A DNA stretch of 64,000 nt from Actinostola sp. cb2023 (lineage: Eukaryota > Cnidaria > Anthozoa > Actiniaria > Actinostolidae), in contig JAUJYZ010001545.1 in assembly GCA_033675265.1 (NCBI GenBank), forward strand, positions 121,001-185,000, written 5' to 3'. Positions 22,455-33,287 of this stretch are shown piece by piece; within the stretch, counting starts at the first letter, position 1, and each line of letters starts with the position of its first letter. A program made the translations under genes and the position numbers. The notes beneath the pieces were generated by a model, which worked only from the letters and a program-made list of their open reading frames with translations, was not told where the DNA came from and did not search any database.

Positions 22455-23275
22455 TAGAAGGGGGCTTTAATAGAGAGGGGGCTTATTTGAGAGGGGGCCT
22501 TAATAGAGGGGGCTTAATAGAGGGGGCCATATTTAAAAACTCAGAATGACAACATGGATTGGCTTTTAATATTAGAGAGGGGGGCCTTAATAGAGAGGGG
22601 GCTAATTAATAGAGGGGACCATATTTAAAAACTCAGAATGACAACATGGATTGGCTTATTAGAGAGGGGGGACTTATTAGAGAGGGGGACTTATGAGAGA
22701 GGGTGCCTTAATAGAGAGGGGGCTAATTAATAGAGAGGGATCGAGCCTTATTAAGAACTCATAAGGACAACATGGATTGGCTTATTAGAGAGGGGGGACT
22801 TATTAGAGAGGGGGCCTTAATAGAGAGGGGGCTAATTAATAGAGAGGGAGCCTTATTAAGAACTCATAAGGACAACATGGATTGGCTTATTAGAGAGGGG
22901 GGACTTATTAGAGAGGGGGACTTATTAGAGAGGGGGCCTTAATAGAGAGGGGGCTAATTAATAGAGAGGGAGCCTTATTAAGAACTCATAAGGACAACAT
23001 GGATTGGCTTATTAGAGAGGGGGGACTTATTAGAGAGGGGGACTTATTAGAGAGGGGGCCTTAATAGAGAGGGGGCTAATTAATAGAGAGGGAGCCTTAT
23101 CAAGAACTCATAAGGACAACATGGATTGGCTTATTAGAGAGGGGGGACTTATTGGAGAGGGGGACTTATTAGAGAGGGGGCCTTAATAGAGAGGGGGCTA
23201 ATTAATAGAGAGGGAGCCTTATTAAGAACTCATAAGGACAACATGGTTGGCTTATTAGAGGGGGGACTTATTTCA
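22455..23275 (+). repeat. GAGAGGGGG-rich tandem array, about 7 units of 90-130 bp
   Basis: Each unit combines several TTAGAGAGGGGG-type steps with a landmark segment AAGGACAACATGGATTGGCT. Landmarks lie near 22550, 22640, 22770, 22876, 22998, 23117 and 23239, so the period varies. Intergenic. Confidence 0.9.
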
Positions 23276-24457
23276 AAACATTTATGGTATATATATAGTC
23301 ACTGGAATAAGGGGTAATGCTTGTACCAATCACCATGAATAACGCGTTATTTGTTCATATATGAAGTGTTTATTTTTGCAGTCAGCTGCATGTGTACATT
23401 TATATTTTTAAACAGAAGTATTTTTGTCCGGATCGGCGCGCCATAGTCGACCATTTGGTGATTCATCAACGTTACACACAAAAAATGTATATTATTTGGT
23501 GAAATAGATTTTAATGCCAATTCAATTATCGACAGAACTAACAGTTATTCTAAGAAAACATACCAAAGCTAATGCTAGCTTGATATTCATAAGTTATTAA
23601 TCTTGCAGGTAGTTAGAGTAGCTTAATTATATGCAGGCAGGCAGTTGATCTGAGTCACGATTAAAGTTAAACCGTGCCTAGTAGTATCAACTCTTTGTAA
23701 TTATAAGTTCCTTATATAAGCTTACTGATACTGATACAAGAAATATGATTCTATATTAATATAATCAAAACTGAATCATTCTAATAATATAAGCTTACTT
23801 ACCCACTCAAATGTAAAAATCATTCACAATATCGCACGAACGAAGCGGAACTCGGCCAAGTTTGAGACTCTCTCCCGACTTTGTTTGTCGTATATAAACC
23901 ACTCACCGTCAGTGTATTGGCATTAACTGGTTCAAAAGTCCATCGATATTGAATCTAGCTGTGAAGATTTCTATCTATTGCTGAATACGAGACACATATA
24001 TCGAAGGAAAGCTTCACGATTCTAATCTCTTGAATATCTTGTTTACTCCACCGTCTAAACTTCAATGTATGGTCTGTCAATCAAAGTGGGATGGGCCAAA
24101 ATCAAATATTAGTAAATGAAGGAGAGAGAGAATGAAAATCACAGGCTTATATACCATGAACATAAAGAACTTACGAATCGTAGGCCGGTAAAAAGTCTGA
24201 CAGCTGTAAGAATATTTTTATCTGAATGAAGAGGCAACACTTTTTGTCATCCTTGGGTTACCTGTGCTTTTGGACCACAGCCAACCCATCGATCAGGTGA
24301 GACCCGTCATCACTCCAGCTGATAGTCTGTGTCTTTGTACATTCAAACTGTGCTAAAACAGCACTGAAACATTGTCTCAGCTCCTTCTAAGTAATTCCGA
24401 AACGTACAAGGGAATCAAGTATTCTGCAAGTTGAGTGTTTTCGCTTGTGATCTCAAA
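23276..24457. other. Intergenic region upstream of NDH-2
   Basis: No ORF, splice pattern or repeat that I can support. The A/T-rich distal part includes several TAAGCTTA motifs. The final 300 bp should contain the NDH-2 promoter; I find no convincing TATA box. Confidence 0.4.
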
Positions 24458-26942
24458 ATGCTTCGACGCCTTCGAGTGAGTGGTTCATTTCATAGACAAT
24501 CTCTTGCACGTCGCTTCAGCACAACCAACAACTTACTAAGACAGCGTCTAGTTATCCTTGGTACAGGCTGGGGTAGTTATAGTGTATTGAAACACATAGA
24601 CAAGAAGTTGTTTGATGTCATAGTGATCAGTCCCAGGAACCATTTTTTGTTTACTCCGCTATTGTGCAGTACTACAGTGGGGACGCTTGAATTTCGAAGC
24701 ATCATCGAACCTGTTCGGAATACTGGATTTCGCGACGAGCATCATTTTCAGCTCGCTGAAGCAACAAAGCTTTCTCCAAAAGAGCGAAAAATCATCTGCA
24801 AAAGCACACTCAACCAGGAAGTGGTTGAGTTACAATATGACAAACTGATTATCGGTGTTGGAGCCGTTAGTAATACTTTTGGAGTACCAGGGGTTTATGA
24901 ACATGCTTTCTTTCTCAAAGAAATAGCAGATGCACGGAAAATAAGAAATCAAATTTTGAAAAATTTTGAGCTTGCAGTGCAACCTGGGATAGAAGAGGAG
25001 GAGAAGAAACGCCTGCTACATTTTGTTATAGTGGGTGGAGGACCAACAGGGGTTGAGTTTGGAGCTGAACTGTATGACTTTGTAAAGCAAGATGTAGCAA
25101 GGCTATACACCCATGAGAAAACTAATGTTCGAGTAACCTTGATAGAAGCACAACATATCCTGCCTTCATTCGACGAGAGCCTTCGAAGGTTTGCAGAGAA
25201 GAAGATAAGACAGCGGGATCAGTTTAAATTGCTACAGAACAGTGTCATGGAAGTACATAAAGATGGCGTGACTCTGAAGGATGGTACAATAATGCCTTGT
25301 AGTATGGTTGTATGGTCTACAGGATTAGCTCCTAGAAATTTTACAGGTATAAAGAATTATCAACTCCATTAGCCATCAATGTGTGTAACCATTAACCACT
25401 CTCTGTCGAGTAGCATGCTGTGTACACCTTATCTTGGGGTGTGTGTGGGAGGGGGGAGGGTTAATCCAATAATAAAGTGAAGATGTTCGTCGTACCTTTT
25501 AGGGTTTGAAATCTGCGATTTGGTATCTCTTGGAGATCTCAGATTTAAAAGGAACAGCAAGACACCAAGTCGGTACCTTTTAGGGTGTCTGTCAGCAAAT
25601 TAACAGCAAATTAAAAATAACCACAAAATGCAGACTTGGTACTTCTTAGGGGTGAAAATTATTTCATGCCACGCCCACTTGGAAGAGACTCGGGTACCTT
25701 TTAGGGGTCATTTTCAAAATTTCCGACAAGCATCCCACCACTTTATACATGGGAGTCGGTAAGATTATTTTTAATGATTTTTTTTTTCCACACAAACTCC
25801 AGTAATTAAGATGGCTGATAGCCTAATCAGTATGCAGCCATCCTATCTCCTCAACTCCCACTAATAGCATAGAAGAGTTAGGATGGTTGTCCATTCAATT
25901 GTTTTGCCAGGGAAAGACCTAATGATTATGTTTGATTCATATCCCTCCAACAGAAACAATTTTCTACACTTCAATAAAAAAATGATATTAATAGTTATAA
26001 ACAAATCTGTCACTCAAACCTAAGGGAATAGGGGGAAAGATGAAAAGGGAATGGATGGAAGAGCTCCTCTATCTTCTATTTCCCAATCAAATATTGTATT
26101 CTCCTTTCCATATCCCATTCCTCTTCCCTTTATCTTTGCCTTTATATTTTGCTTTATCTCTCCCACAAAGTGGGGAGTAAGCTGTGTGTGTGAGAGAGAG
26201 TTTGTTACCATGGTAACAAAGTACTTGGGATACCTAAGTCATGGACTGTGGAGCACCCTTGAGTGGGGGGGGGGGGGGGGGGGGGCTGGATATACTAGTA
26301 GACTAGTATATATCAGACAACAACATATTGTGACAACCCTTTTGGCTAAAAGTGGGGGGAGGGAGGCAGGCTCCCCCAGTCCCCTGTCTCCATGGTCCCT
26401 GGAAGTCCATATTCCACCTAGCACTATTAATTAGGACAAATGTCAGATGTACTGATGATGTCAAAGTCTATGATTACTGTACTAATTTATTGCTCTTCAT
26501 TGATTCAACAGCATCTCTTGATTTACCCAAGAACAAATCACAGCAGCTCATTGTAGACGAATTCCTAAAAGTCAAAGGATTAGATGATTCCTCGGTTTTT
26601 GCATTAGGCGATTGCTCCTTTGTAGAGGACAACCCATATCCATGTACGGCCCAGGTTGCTGAAAGACAAGGCCTATACCTTGCTAAGTCTTTAGCCCTCT
26701 ATACTACAGAAAGAGATTCAGATGTGAAGACATTTTCTTGGCATAATGTGGGGATGCTGGCATATGTTGGTGGGTATCAAGGCCTTGCCGACTTCCCATC
26801 TGGAAAACTTCAAGGCTTTAAATCCTGGATCCTTTGGAGATCGGTTTATTTGACCAAACTTGGAAGTTGGAGGGCACGATTTCAAGTGCCTTTTGATTGG
26901 GCAAGGACTTTCATCTTTGGCAGAGACATCTCTCAGTTCTAG
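24458..26942 (+). CDS. NDH2: Type II (alternative) NADH dehydrogenase, mitochondrial, 439 aa
   Basis: Single-subunit, rotenone-insensitive NADH:ubiquinone oxidoreductase that passes electrons to quinone without pumping protons. Two exons, 24458-25346 and 26512-26942, joined in phase 1 (ACAG then CATCT). The ATG at 24458 has A at -3 and begins a presequence rich in Arg, Ser and Leu with no acidic residue (residues 1 to about 23), typical of mitochondrial import. Residues 35-40 are the FAD-binding GTGWGS, and GGGPTG at 193-198 is the second (NADH) dinucleotide motif. The FAD-contacting ALGDCS block lies early in exon 2, AQVAERQG follows, and the C-terminus carries the amphipathic membrane-binding part around SWILWRSVYLTK. 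No EF-hand insertion is visible. Length fits the family. The intron and the lack of bacterial context argue against contamination. Confidence 0.93.
25490..25740. repeat. Dispersed repeat with GTACCTTTTAGGG motifs
   Basis: GTACCTTTTAGGG and the related GTACTTCTTAGGGG recur four times here. The last part (from CTTGGTACTTCTTAGGGG to AGCATCCC) is found again almost unchanged at 28698-28795. Lies in the NDH-2 intron. Probably a non-autonomous mobile element. Confidence 0.6.
26259..26285 (+). repeat. Poly-G tract
   Basis: About 25 consecutive G bases in the NDH-2 intron; the assembled length may be unreliable. Confidence 0.85.
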
Positions 26943-26982
26943 GTGTTCCATGTTAGCTATTTATATATCATTGTTTTATATG

Positions 26983-27123
26983 GAGTGATTCCAATAAACC
27001 TGGGCATTACTAACTACACCAATACACACTATTAGACACTCACTCTTTTGTTTTCTTTTGTTTCTTTGCATCTAATAAACACTGACAGCTAATTACTAGT
27101 GCCCAGGTTTATTGGAATCACTC
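26983..27123. mobile_element. MITE, 141 bp, carrying AATAAA in its terminus
   Basis: GAGTGATTCCAATAAACCTG at the left is matched by CAGGTTTATTGGAATCACTC at the right. The interior contains CACTCTTTTGTTTTCTTTTG as in the other GAGT-family elements. It begins 40 bp after the NDH-2 stop, and its AATAAA (26993-26998) is the first polyadenylation-type hexamer after that gene. Confidence 0.8.
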
Positions 27124-27294
27124 TAATAATTGGTATATTACACGCGCTTTGATTGGTTGAGGGACGTGTGTTATTAGAGTACAGACACACAGATGACGTC
27201 ACAAAATCACTCAATTCTCAAAATGTAAAATTACAAAATTATTTCAATTTATATCCAAGATTTAAAAAATAAAGAGATATCGATCCCTAGTATT

Positions 27295-27425
27295 GTTCTG
27301 ACGAGGTAAGAAGGAAATTGATCGAGCCGAAATCACCAGTTCATATTTTTGTTGTCAATATATTTGGACCTGTCGGTTGTTACGTGATTTCGGCTCGATC
27401 AATTTCCTTCTTACCTCGTCAGAAC
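27295..27425. mobile_element. Inverted-repeat element, arms of about 42 bp
   Basis: GTTCTGACGAGGTAAGAAGG on the left and CCTTCTTACCTCGTCAGAAC on the right, with pairing continuing through GAAATTGATCGAGCCGAAAT. Spacer about 45 bp. Nearly perfect, so probably recent. Confidence 0.8.
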
Positions 27426-27723
27426 GAAGTATAAAAAAAATCGTACGAGGGAATAACGCTTGGCAGCAGTTTTAGTGAAAATACATTGTAGTGTCGTTTG
27501 AATATCAGCTGGCATTCACGACATTCACAAACGCGGCTTGAATACACCGTCCAAAGGCAGAATAATAATGATGACTTTTCTACAGAGTAGCTCTACATTC
27601 ATCATGAACTAAAAACTGAATAGTTGAATTAGTATTTGTGTTAAGCACAATAAAATCCAAGCAATATTGACGCGGAGCGAGCGAGTTATATATTTAAAAA
27701 TTACGGCAAACCGGTCATTCATT

Positions 27724-28151
27724 TTGCGGGAGCCACCTCGAGTGCAGGTGTCTCGGTAATATTCCTCAGACGGTAAGTACTGTACTCTTATAGATGACAT
27801 ATAGAAGCTAATTCACAATCAACTTCTGATTTCATTTCCAAAATTGTGACAGCAAAAGCTCATTACATGGTCGAATCTCAAGAGTGAAGTTTGTAGTTCA
27901 TAAGTTGCATGTAATGCGTTTTCCTCGATAATAGATTTGCGGGAGCCACCTCGAGTGCAGGTGTCTCGGTAATATTCCTCAGACGGTAAGTACTGTACTC
28001 TTATAGATGACGTATAGAAGCTAATTCACAATCAACTTCTGATTTCATTTCCAAAATTGTGACAGCAAAAGCTCATTACATGGTCGAATCTCAAGAGTGA
28101 AGTTTGTAGTTCATAAGTTGCATGTAATGCGTTTTCCTCGATAATAGATTT
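27724..28151. repeat. 213-bp tandem duplication
   Basis: Two nearly identical 213-bp copies starting TTGCGGGAGCCACCTCGAGT, ending just after TTCCTCGATAATAGATTT. Each contains a good-looking splice donor context (CAGACGGTAAGTAC) on the plus strand, so a duplicated noncoding exon is conceivable but unproven. Confidence 0.8.
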
Positions 28152-28697
28152 TCGTTTACTTTAAATTGAAAATTTGGCAGATATTTCATTAGTAGGACGT
28201 ATTTTACGAACGTGCGTATTGAACGCCAAAACCAATATTAGACTGCATGGAGAACATGTAATAATATGTAACGTAATAATAATAAAGTTTTGTACAAGGC
28301 TAAAACAGCTTTTAGCACCGAATTCAAGTTATTTGTGATGGTTTTCGACCGGTAAAAATAAAATTGGAGTGTTAATTCAAACCGAAATTAAAAGTGAATA
28401 GATATCCAAACTGTCCAAAAGGGCAAAAGGGACTAGTTTTGGGCGTTTTGATGGTGCTATATACGTGATGTTGAAATACATCCATTAATCCACAGCGCAA
28501 TGAACGATTTAAAATTTCAAAATCGTTTTGAAGTTTACATATCTTATTGGATCGGCTGTACGTCACGCAGGCTAATTCACCGGAGCAAAAACAATCTTCT
28601 ACTTCTGCCGAGTTTCGTGCTAATTTCTGTGCTGATTGACATTCTGTTTTATCCGATTCAGGTCAATCAAATTATTCGTAGCTGCAAAGCAATTTAG
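28152..28697. other. Intergenic, no feature seen
   Basis: Only short ORFs without similarity and no strong repeat. Confidence 0.35.
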
Positions 28698-28795
28698 ACT
28701 TGGTACTTCTTAGGGGTGAAAATTGTTCCATGCCACGCCCACTTGGAAGCAGAGACTCGGGTACCTTTTAGGGGTCATTTTCCGACGAGCATCCC
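28698..28795. repeat. Second copy of the TACCTTTTAGGGG dispersed repeat
   Basis: Matches about 25622-25740 in the NDH-2 intron through CATGCCACGCCCACTTGGAA and CTCGGGTACCTTTTAGGGG. It ends about 125 bp before the start codon of PAN-EGF gene 1. Confidence 0.65.
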
Positions 28796-28920
28796 CGTCA
28801 CCGCTTTCGTATGACACCACGTTACGCCGGTACCACCTGGTCATACTGGTGACGTCAGTTTGGTTCATATGTCAGCCGTTTGCTTCGTATTGGTCTTAAC
28901 TTAAACATCTTTGCAGCGGC

Positions 28921-30295
28921 ATGGACGGCATCCGCTCGACCATCGTGTTGTTGCTTCTATGTCTCAGTCTGCATCGATTTTGCTCTTCTGAGAGCGTGTC
29001 ATCATATTTCGTACGGCAGGAGTTCCATGTGCTGGATGGGAAGGTTATCAGTACTGATGCAGCACAATGCGAACTTGAGTGTTCTATGAAGTGTAATCGT
29101 TTACCAGAGTGTAAGTCGGTGGATTTTGCTGATAAACCTAACGAAAATGGCTCACACGAGTGTAGTTTGTTAAGCGAAAAGGAGATAAGAGGATTGAAAC
29201 AGTCGCAAGACTATCATCACTTCACACGATTGGTAAGCAACTCGTTGAGTGTACAACATTGTACAGCACAAATATCACGCGCAAATAGGATTCGGCTGCT
29301 TGATCTTTTCTAAAGAAGGTTTTACATGATGCCATCACCGTCACTCAGTTTCTATGCTTTGTTTTTAACAGACATCAGCGTGTTCTCCTAACCCTTGTCA
29401 CAATGGTGGTGAGTGTACGGTTTTAGACACTGGACAATACGATTATGTATGTAATTGTACTGGGGGATATGCTGGAAGAAACTGCCATAAAAGTAAGTCC
29501 ACATAACAAGGTTTTAGACACTGGACAATACGATTATGTATGTAATTGTACTGGGGGATATGCTCGAAGTAACCTGAGTTTCAGGCACAAAGGGGGGATA
29601 GGAGGGGGAGAGGTGGTACGTTGAAATATTCAGGCTAAAAACGGGCCAACAACGGGTAGATGATGATTATGGAGCAACGGGAGTCAATCCGCGTAGTTCC
29701 TTGGAATCGGAGGCGACCCAGGCCTCCCCCTCGGGCTACACTCTGGTGTGACGCGAGCGATGATCGAACAGTTCTAGCTCACACATGTTTTTGTTTCAAT
29801 GTAGAATGCATTCTTTTTGACTTTGAAACTGGACGATTGGACGGCTGGACCCTGACAGGAACGGTATTTAACAATCAGCCAACCTACGGAGACAACCCTA
29901 CAGCTCGAGGCAACGGGGTTCCGTCACATCACCAAGGTGACTGGTGGATTGGAGGGTACGAGAATAGACCCAGTCCCTCTCATCCAGCTGGAGCAATTCA
30001 AGGCGACGGACCAACCGGAACTATGACGTCATCATCGTTTATCATCCAAGGGACAAAGCTGAAGTTTCTGATTGGAGGAGGAAGTGACATCAATACTGAA
30101 CGTATTGAGCTGCTAATTGGGGGTTCGGTTATTGCCAGGGCTTCGGGTGGAAATAGCGAGACCATGACACAAAAATCATTTAATGTAACAAACTACATAG
30201 GTCAAATAGCTCAGCTACGAGTCGTCGATAGATCATCAGGTGGATGGGGTCACATTAACGTAGATCATATTGAGGACAGTATCTGCACTGAGTAA
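28921..30295 (+). CDS. Secreted PAN-EGF protein, locus 1, 307 aa
   Basis: Exons 28921-29232, 29372-29492 and 29805-30295, joined in phase 0 then phase 1. Residues 1 to about 23 are a signal peptide with a strong VLLLLCLSL core. Exon 1 encodes a PAN/apple-like domain whose cysteines (CELECSMKC, PECKS, HECSLL) differ from those of loci 2-5. Exon 2 is one EGF domain with six cysteines (CSPNPCHNGGEC ... CNCTGGYAGRNC). Exon 3 (about 145-307) begins CILFDFETGRLDGWTLTG and ends FLIGGG ... GGWGHINVDHIED; this pattern resembles the beta-sandwich module found at the C-terminus of some bacterial GH32-type proteins, so carbohydrate binding is a guess. Extracellular adhesion or matrix role inferred. The last six codons are the first part of the 57-bp minisatellite that follows. 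Confidence 0.85.
29506..29575 (+). pseudogene. Partial duplicate of the EGF exon, locus 1
   Basis: Right after the EGF exon's donor, about 65 bp of the exon's 3' half are repeated (AAGGTTTTAGACACTGGACA onward). This copy has changes at GCTCGAAGTAACC and no acceptor or intact donor. Tandem partial duplication, not usable. Confidence 0.7.
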
Positions 30296-30672
30296 AACAT
30301 GCAAGCACTCAACCATGTGTACATACAACTACACAGTATCTGCACTGAGTAAAACATGCAAGCACTCAACCATGTGTACTTACTACTACACAGTATCTGT
30401 ACTCAGTAAAACATGCAAGCACTCAACCATGTGTATTTACTACTACACAGTATCTGCACTGAGTAAAACATGCAAGCACTCAACCATGTGTACTTACTAC
30501 TACACAGTATCTGCACTGAGTAAAACATGCAAGCACTCAACCATGTGTACTTACTACTACACAGTATCTGCACTGAGTAAAACATGCAAGCACTCAACCA
30601 TGTGTACTTACTACTACACTGTATCTGCACTCAGTAAAACAGCTGCACTGAGTAAAACATGCAAGCACTCAT
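30275..30672 (+). repeat. 57-bp minisatellite, about 7 copies, locus 1
   Basis: Unit: ACAGTATCTGCACTGAGTAA then AACATGCAAGCACTCAACCA then TGTGTACTTACTACTAC. The array begins inside the coding exon (last codons and stop TAA) and runs on 3'. Confidence 0.95.
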
Positions 30673-30769
30673 ATTTTTGTTTTAGTTTACATTTACGTTT
30701 TACAAATGCACGACCCCACAAGCTGTAGCTTTAACAATTATCGTGTGTAAATAAAAGTTATTATTATTA

Positions 30770-31425
30770 ATGATAATAATAATAATAACGTTTATTTATT
30801 GGTACTTTGGTACAAATATAATGTACATGAGTATATAATCCAATAATATTGAATAAAAGTTTATATTAATTATATAAGTGAAACTATAACCGATAAGTGT
30901 ACAAATTTGATTAGGTAAAAATCACACTAAATAAATGTATTATCTAAAGTAATATTAGGCGTTCATAATGGGTTCGTAATAGTCCATGATTTGATATATA
31001 TAATTACTACTTATTTTAACAATGTTTTCGTCCTTCATTGACAGTATGTAATGGAATAGATTTTTATTATTAAATAAATGAACTGATGAGTTTGTATTTA
31101 AGATTAAATTAGTAAATTCAGATCTAATGTGTTGTAATTTGTGATGTGAACAACAAAAAAAGTAGTGAAATTCATCTAAAGAAATTCATCATTGTTTTTA
31201 CATTTGAGACATTTTCTCTCATCTCTAGGAATATTATTATGTCTACCTTTTTCAATTGGGAAGTAATGGGAAGACATTCTAAACTTATAGTAACAGATTT
31301 GCGTATTTTATAATCATCTCAAATACATAGTTATGTTTAATAGATGAATATAATTCTAATTTTGATTTTTTGTTTCCTGTTAATATATCATCTCTTTCCC
31401 TTTCCCAATTATTATCAACCATGTG
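30770..31425 (-). pseudogene. Decayed non-LTR retrotransposon, C-terminal end
   Basis: On the minus strand the fragments read KFRMSSHYFPIEKGRHNN, IPRDERKCLKCKN and DEFHYFFCCSHHKL, the zinc-binding tail after the reverse transcriptase of many animal LINEs, here split by frameshifts and stops. The 3' end lies near an (AAT)n run at about 30770-30790. No intact RT domain remains. Confidence 0.7.
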
Positions 31426-31729
31426 TACATTTACAACTCTTATAGCGATTGTTTATAAACAATGGCTTTGAAATGTAAATTTAACTCAGCTCCAACAATA
31501 ATTATTAGTTCAGCCAATAGCTAGACCCTTCCCGGCATTCAATTTACAATTACAACCGAGTCTGCGTTCCAACTGGTGACTACATGAACTGTTCTGACGC
31601 CGTGTGCTAGCACAGGGCCGTACATAACCCAAATTTCAAGGGGGGGCAGTACGTATTTAACAGCAAAATATAACTAAAAAAAGTACAGTTCTCAGTACTT
31701 TTTGGTATCTTTTTCGCCTTACTGGGGGG

Positions 31730-31751
31730 CAACCCCCCCCCCCCCCCCCCC
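31730..31751 (+). repeat. Poly-C tract
   Basis: About 20 C bases next to a duplicated GGGCCGTACA/TACGGCCCTG inverted context (about 31616 and 31767). Confidence 0.8.
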
Positions 31752-31839
31752 TGCCCCTGTGCTGTGTACGGCCCTGTGCTAGCTTAAAGGCTCTCTCTAA
31801 AGAACAGTAATGACCCACAAAGTGTCGGAACAATGCCCA

Positions 31840-32075
31840 GGGGTCCGTTTCTCGACTGAAGCCCCGAAAGCTTATCCGGCCCGAAAAGGGTTTCTTTAAA
31901 AACTCTATATCTTCAAAACAAAGTAATTTACAGACATGAAACTTTGCATGAAGGGAAAGTTTGTTCATATTAAAACATGTCAAAAGAACACCTTTGTAGA
32001 GTAAGTGTCTCAGATTTCTGAGATGACGTCTTTTTGGGCCCGAAACGTTTACGGGGCTTTCGAGAAACTGGCCCC
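31840..32075. mobile_element. MITE with GGGGTCCGTTTCTCG termini
   Basis: Left end GGGGTCCGTTTCTCGACTGA followed by AGCCCCG; right end CGGGGCTTTCGAGAAACTGG followed by CCCC. Inverted termini of about 26 bp around a 185-bp interior. I associate this terminus type with coral genomes from memory, which is weak support for the taxon. Confidence 0.7.
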
Positions 32076-32254
32076 AGGACATTTCATGTTGGCATACAGT
32101 GTATAGATAGAGGATATTACGCGGCGGCGCGAAGATGCGCTCGTTCGTAAAATATTGTTTTTACCACTCGAAAATAAAATTAATATCTTCAAGCCACTGT
32201 GTAATGTTCTTTTTATTATATAGACCAAAAAAAAATGACGAAAACAAATATATT

Positions 32255-32400
32255 TTATATAAAAGTACTGAGCCCGACGTCATCGATATCCTCACTAGTG
32301 AGGATATGGAAAATACGCCACTCGTGTCCCGAATGTACTTTCGTACGAATTCTACGATCGAGTGAGATATTTTCCAGTAAAACACTCGTGTCTATATAAT
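32255..32400. repeat. ATATCCTCACTAGTGAGGATAT palindromic element fragment
   Basis: A central palindrome (CGATATCCTCACTAGTGAGG then ATATGG) with GAGTGAGATATTTTCCAGTA and CACTCGTGTCTATATAATA. Related pieces (TATTTTCCAGCAAGAAACTC then GTGTCTATATAAT) occur at about 47847 and 58858. Confidence 0.5.
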
Positions 32401-32514
32401 AAACTTGTATACAAACTCGTACTCATGTACGTGAAGTGGCGGCAGATAAAGGGCCTTTCGACGTAATTAGATGAGTTTTTTAAATAACAAAAACTTTACG
32501 TTCGGTGCGACTAA

Positions 32515-32625
32515 ACATAATAATAATAATAATTTAATAACTTATATAGCGCTAGCCTCCTATGCAGACGTTGTGTAGTAGCGCATATTCCATGGCAAAA
32601 TGATCAAATGCGCTTTAAATCAAAA
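32515..32625 (+). mobile_element. SINE/LINE tail fragment
   Basis: (AAT)n, TTATATAGCGC and later AATGCGCTTTAAATC, the same arrangement as at 12068. Lies 200 bp upstream of PAN-EGF gene 2. Confidence 0.5.
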
Positions 32626-32827
32626 TGAAGAAAAATAAATAATTACTCCTATGTATATATGTACTGCACATGAACTGTAAAATATAAAAATATAAAATCA
32701 TCCTACTATTTAATTTATATTCCGAATTTAAACATGAATTATTGATAACGAGCACAGCGGAGTTTACTTTCTTGTATCAGGTGAACAGGTGTTGAATTGC
32801 ATCTTTTCAGCCTCGTCGTCACACATC

Positions 32828-33200
32828 ATGGACATTTCCAAGTTCCTTTTATCCTTTGCAATGTTTTGCATTCACAACAAACAAGGGATTTCCTCTGAAT
32901 TATTCAAAAAGGAAGGCGAGATTCAATTCGGTAACTTCGTTAAAAGTTCAGAAGGACATACGGTACAGAAAAATGGCAGTCTTCTTAGTAACATAACGAC
33001 GAACAGCGAAGATGAATGCTGGACCGAGTGTGTTCGTCATCAACGCTGCTTTTCTGTCAATGTTGTTCATCTTGACCACTTGTCTCAGCAGTGCGAGCTT
33101 CTAAACTGGGCCGGGATGGATTTCAATAAGTATCTCGTACCAAAGGCCAAGGCTTACTTTATGCAATTACAGGTCAGTAATGTGTAAATAAAATTCGATT

Positions 33201-33287
<87 letters not shown>

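Noticed and set aside
24431..24457. Earlier in-frame start for NDH-2
   Set aside because: The upstream codon is TTG. The first ATG is at 24458 and begins a typical mitochondrial presequence.
26352..26511. Upstream extension of NDH-2 exon 2 seen as open frame
   Set aside because: It lies before the acceptor at 26511 and its text is unlike NDH-2. Joining at 26512 restores the family sequence.
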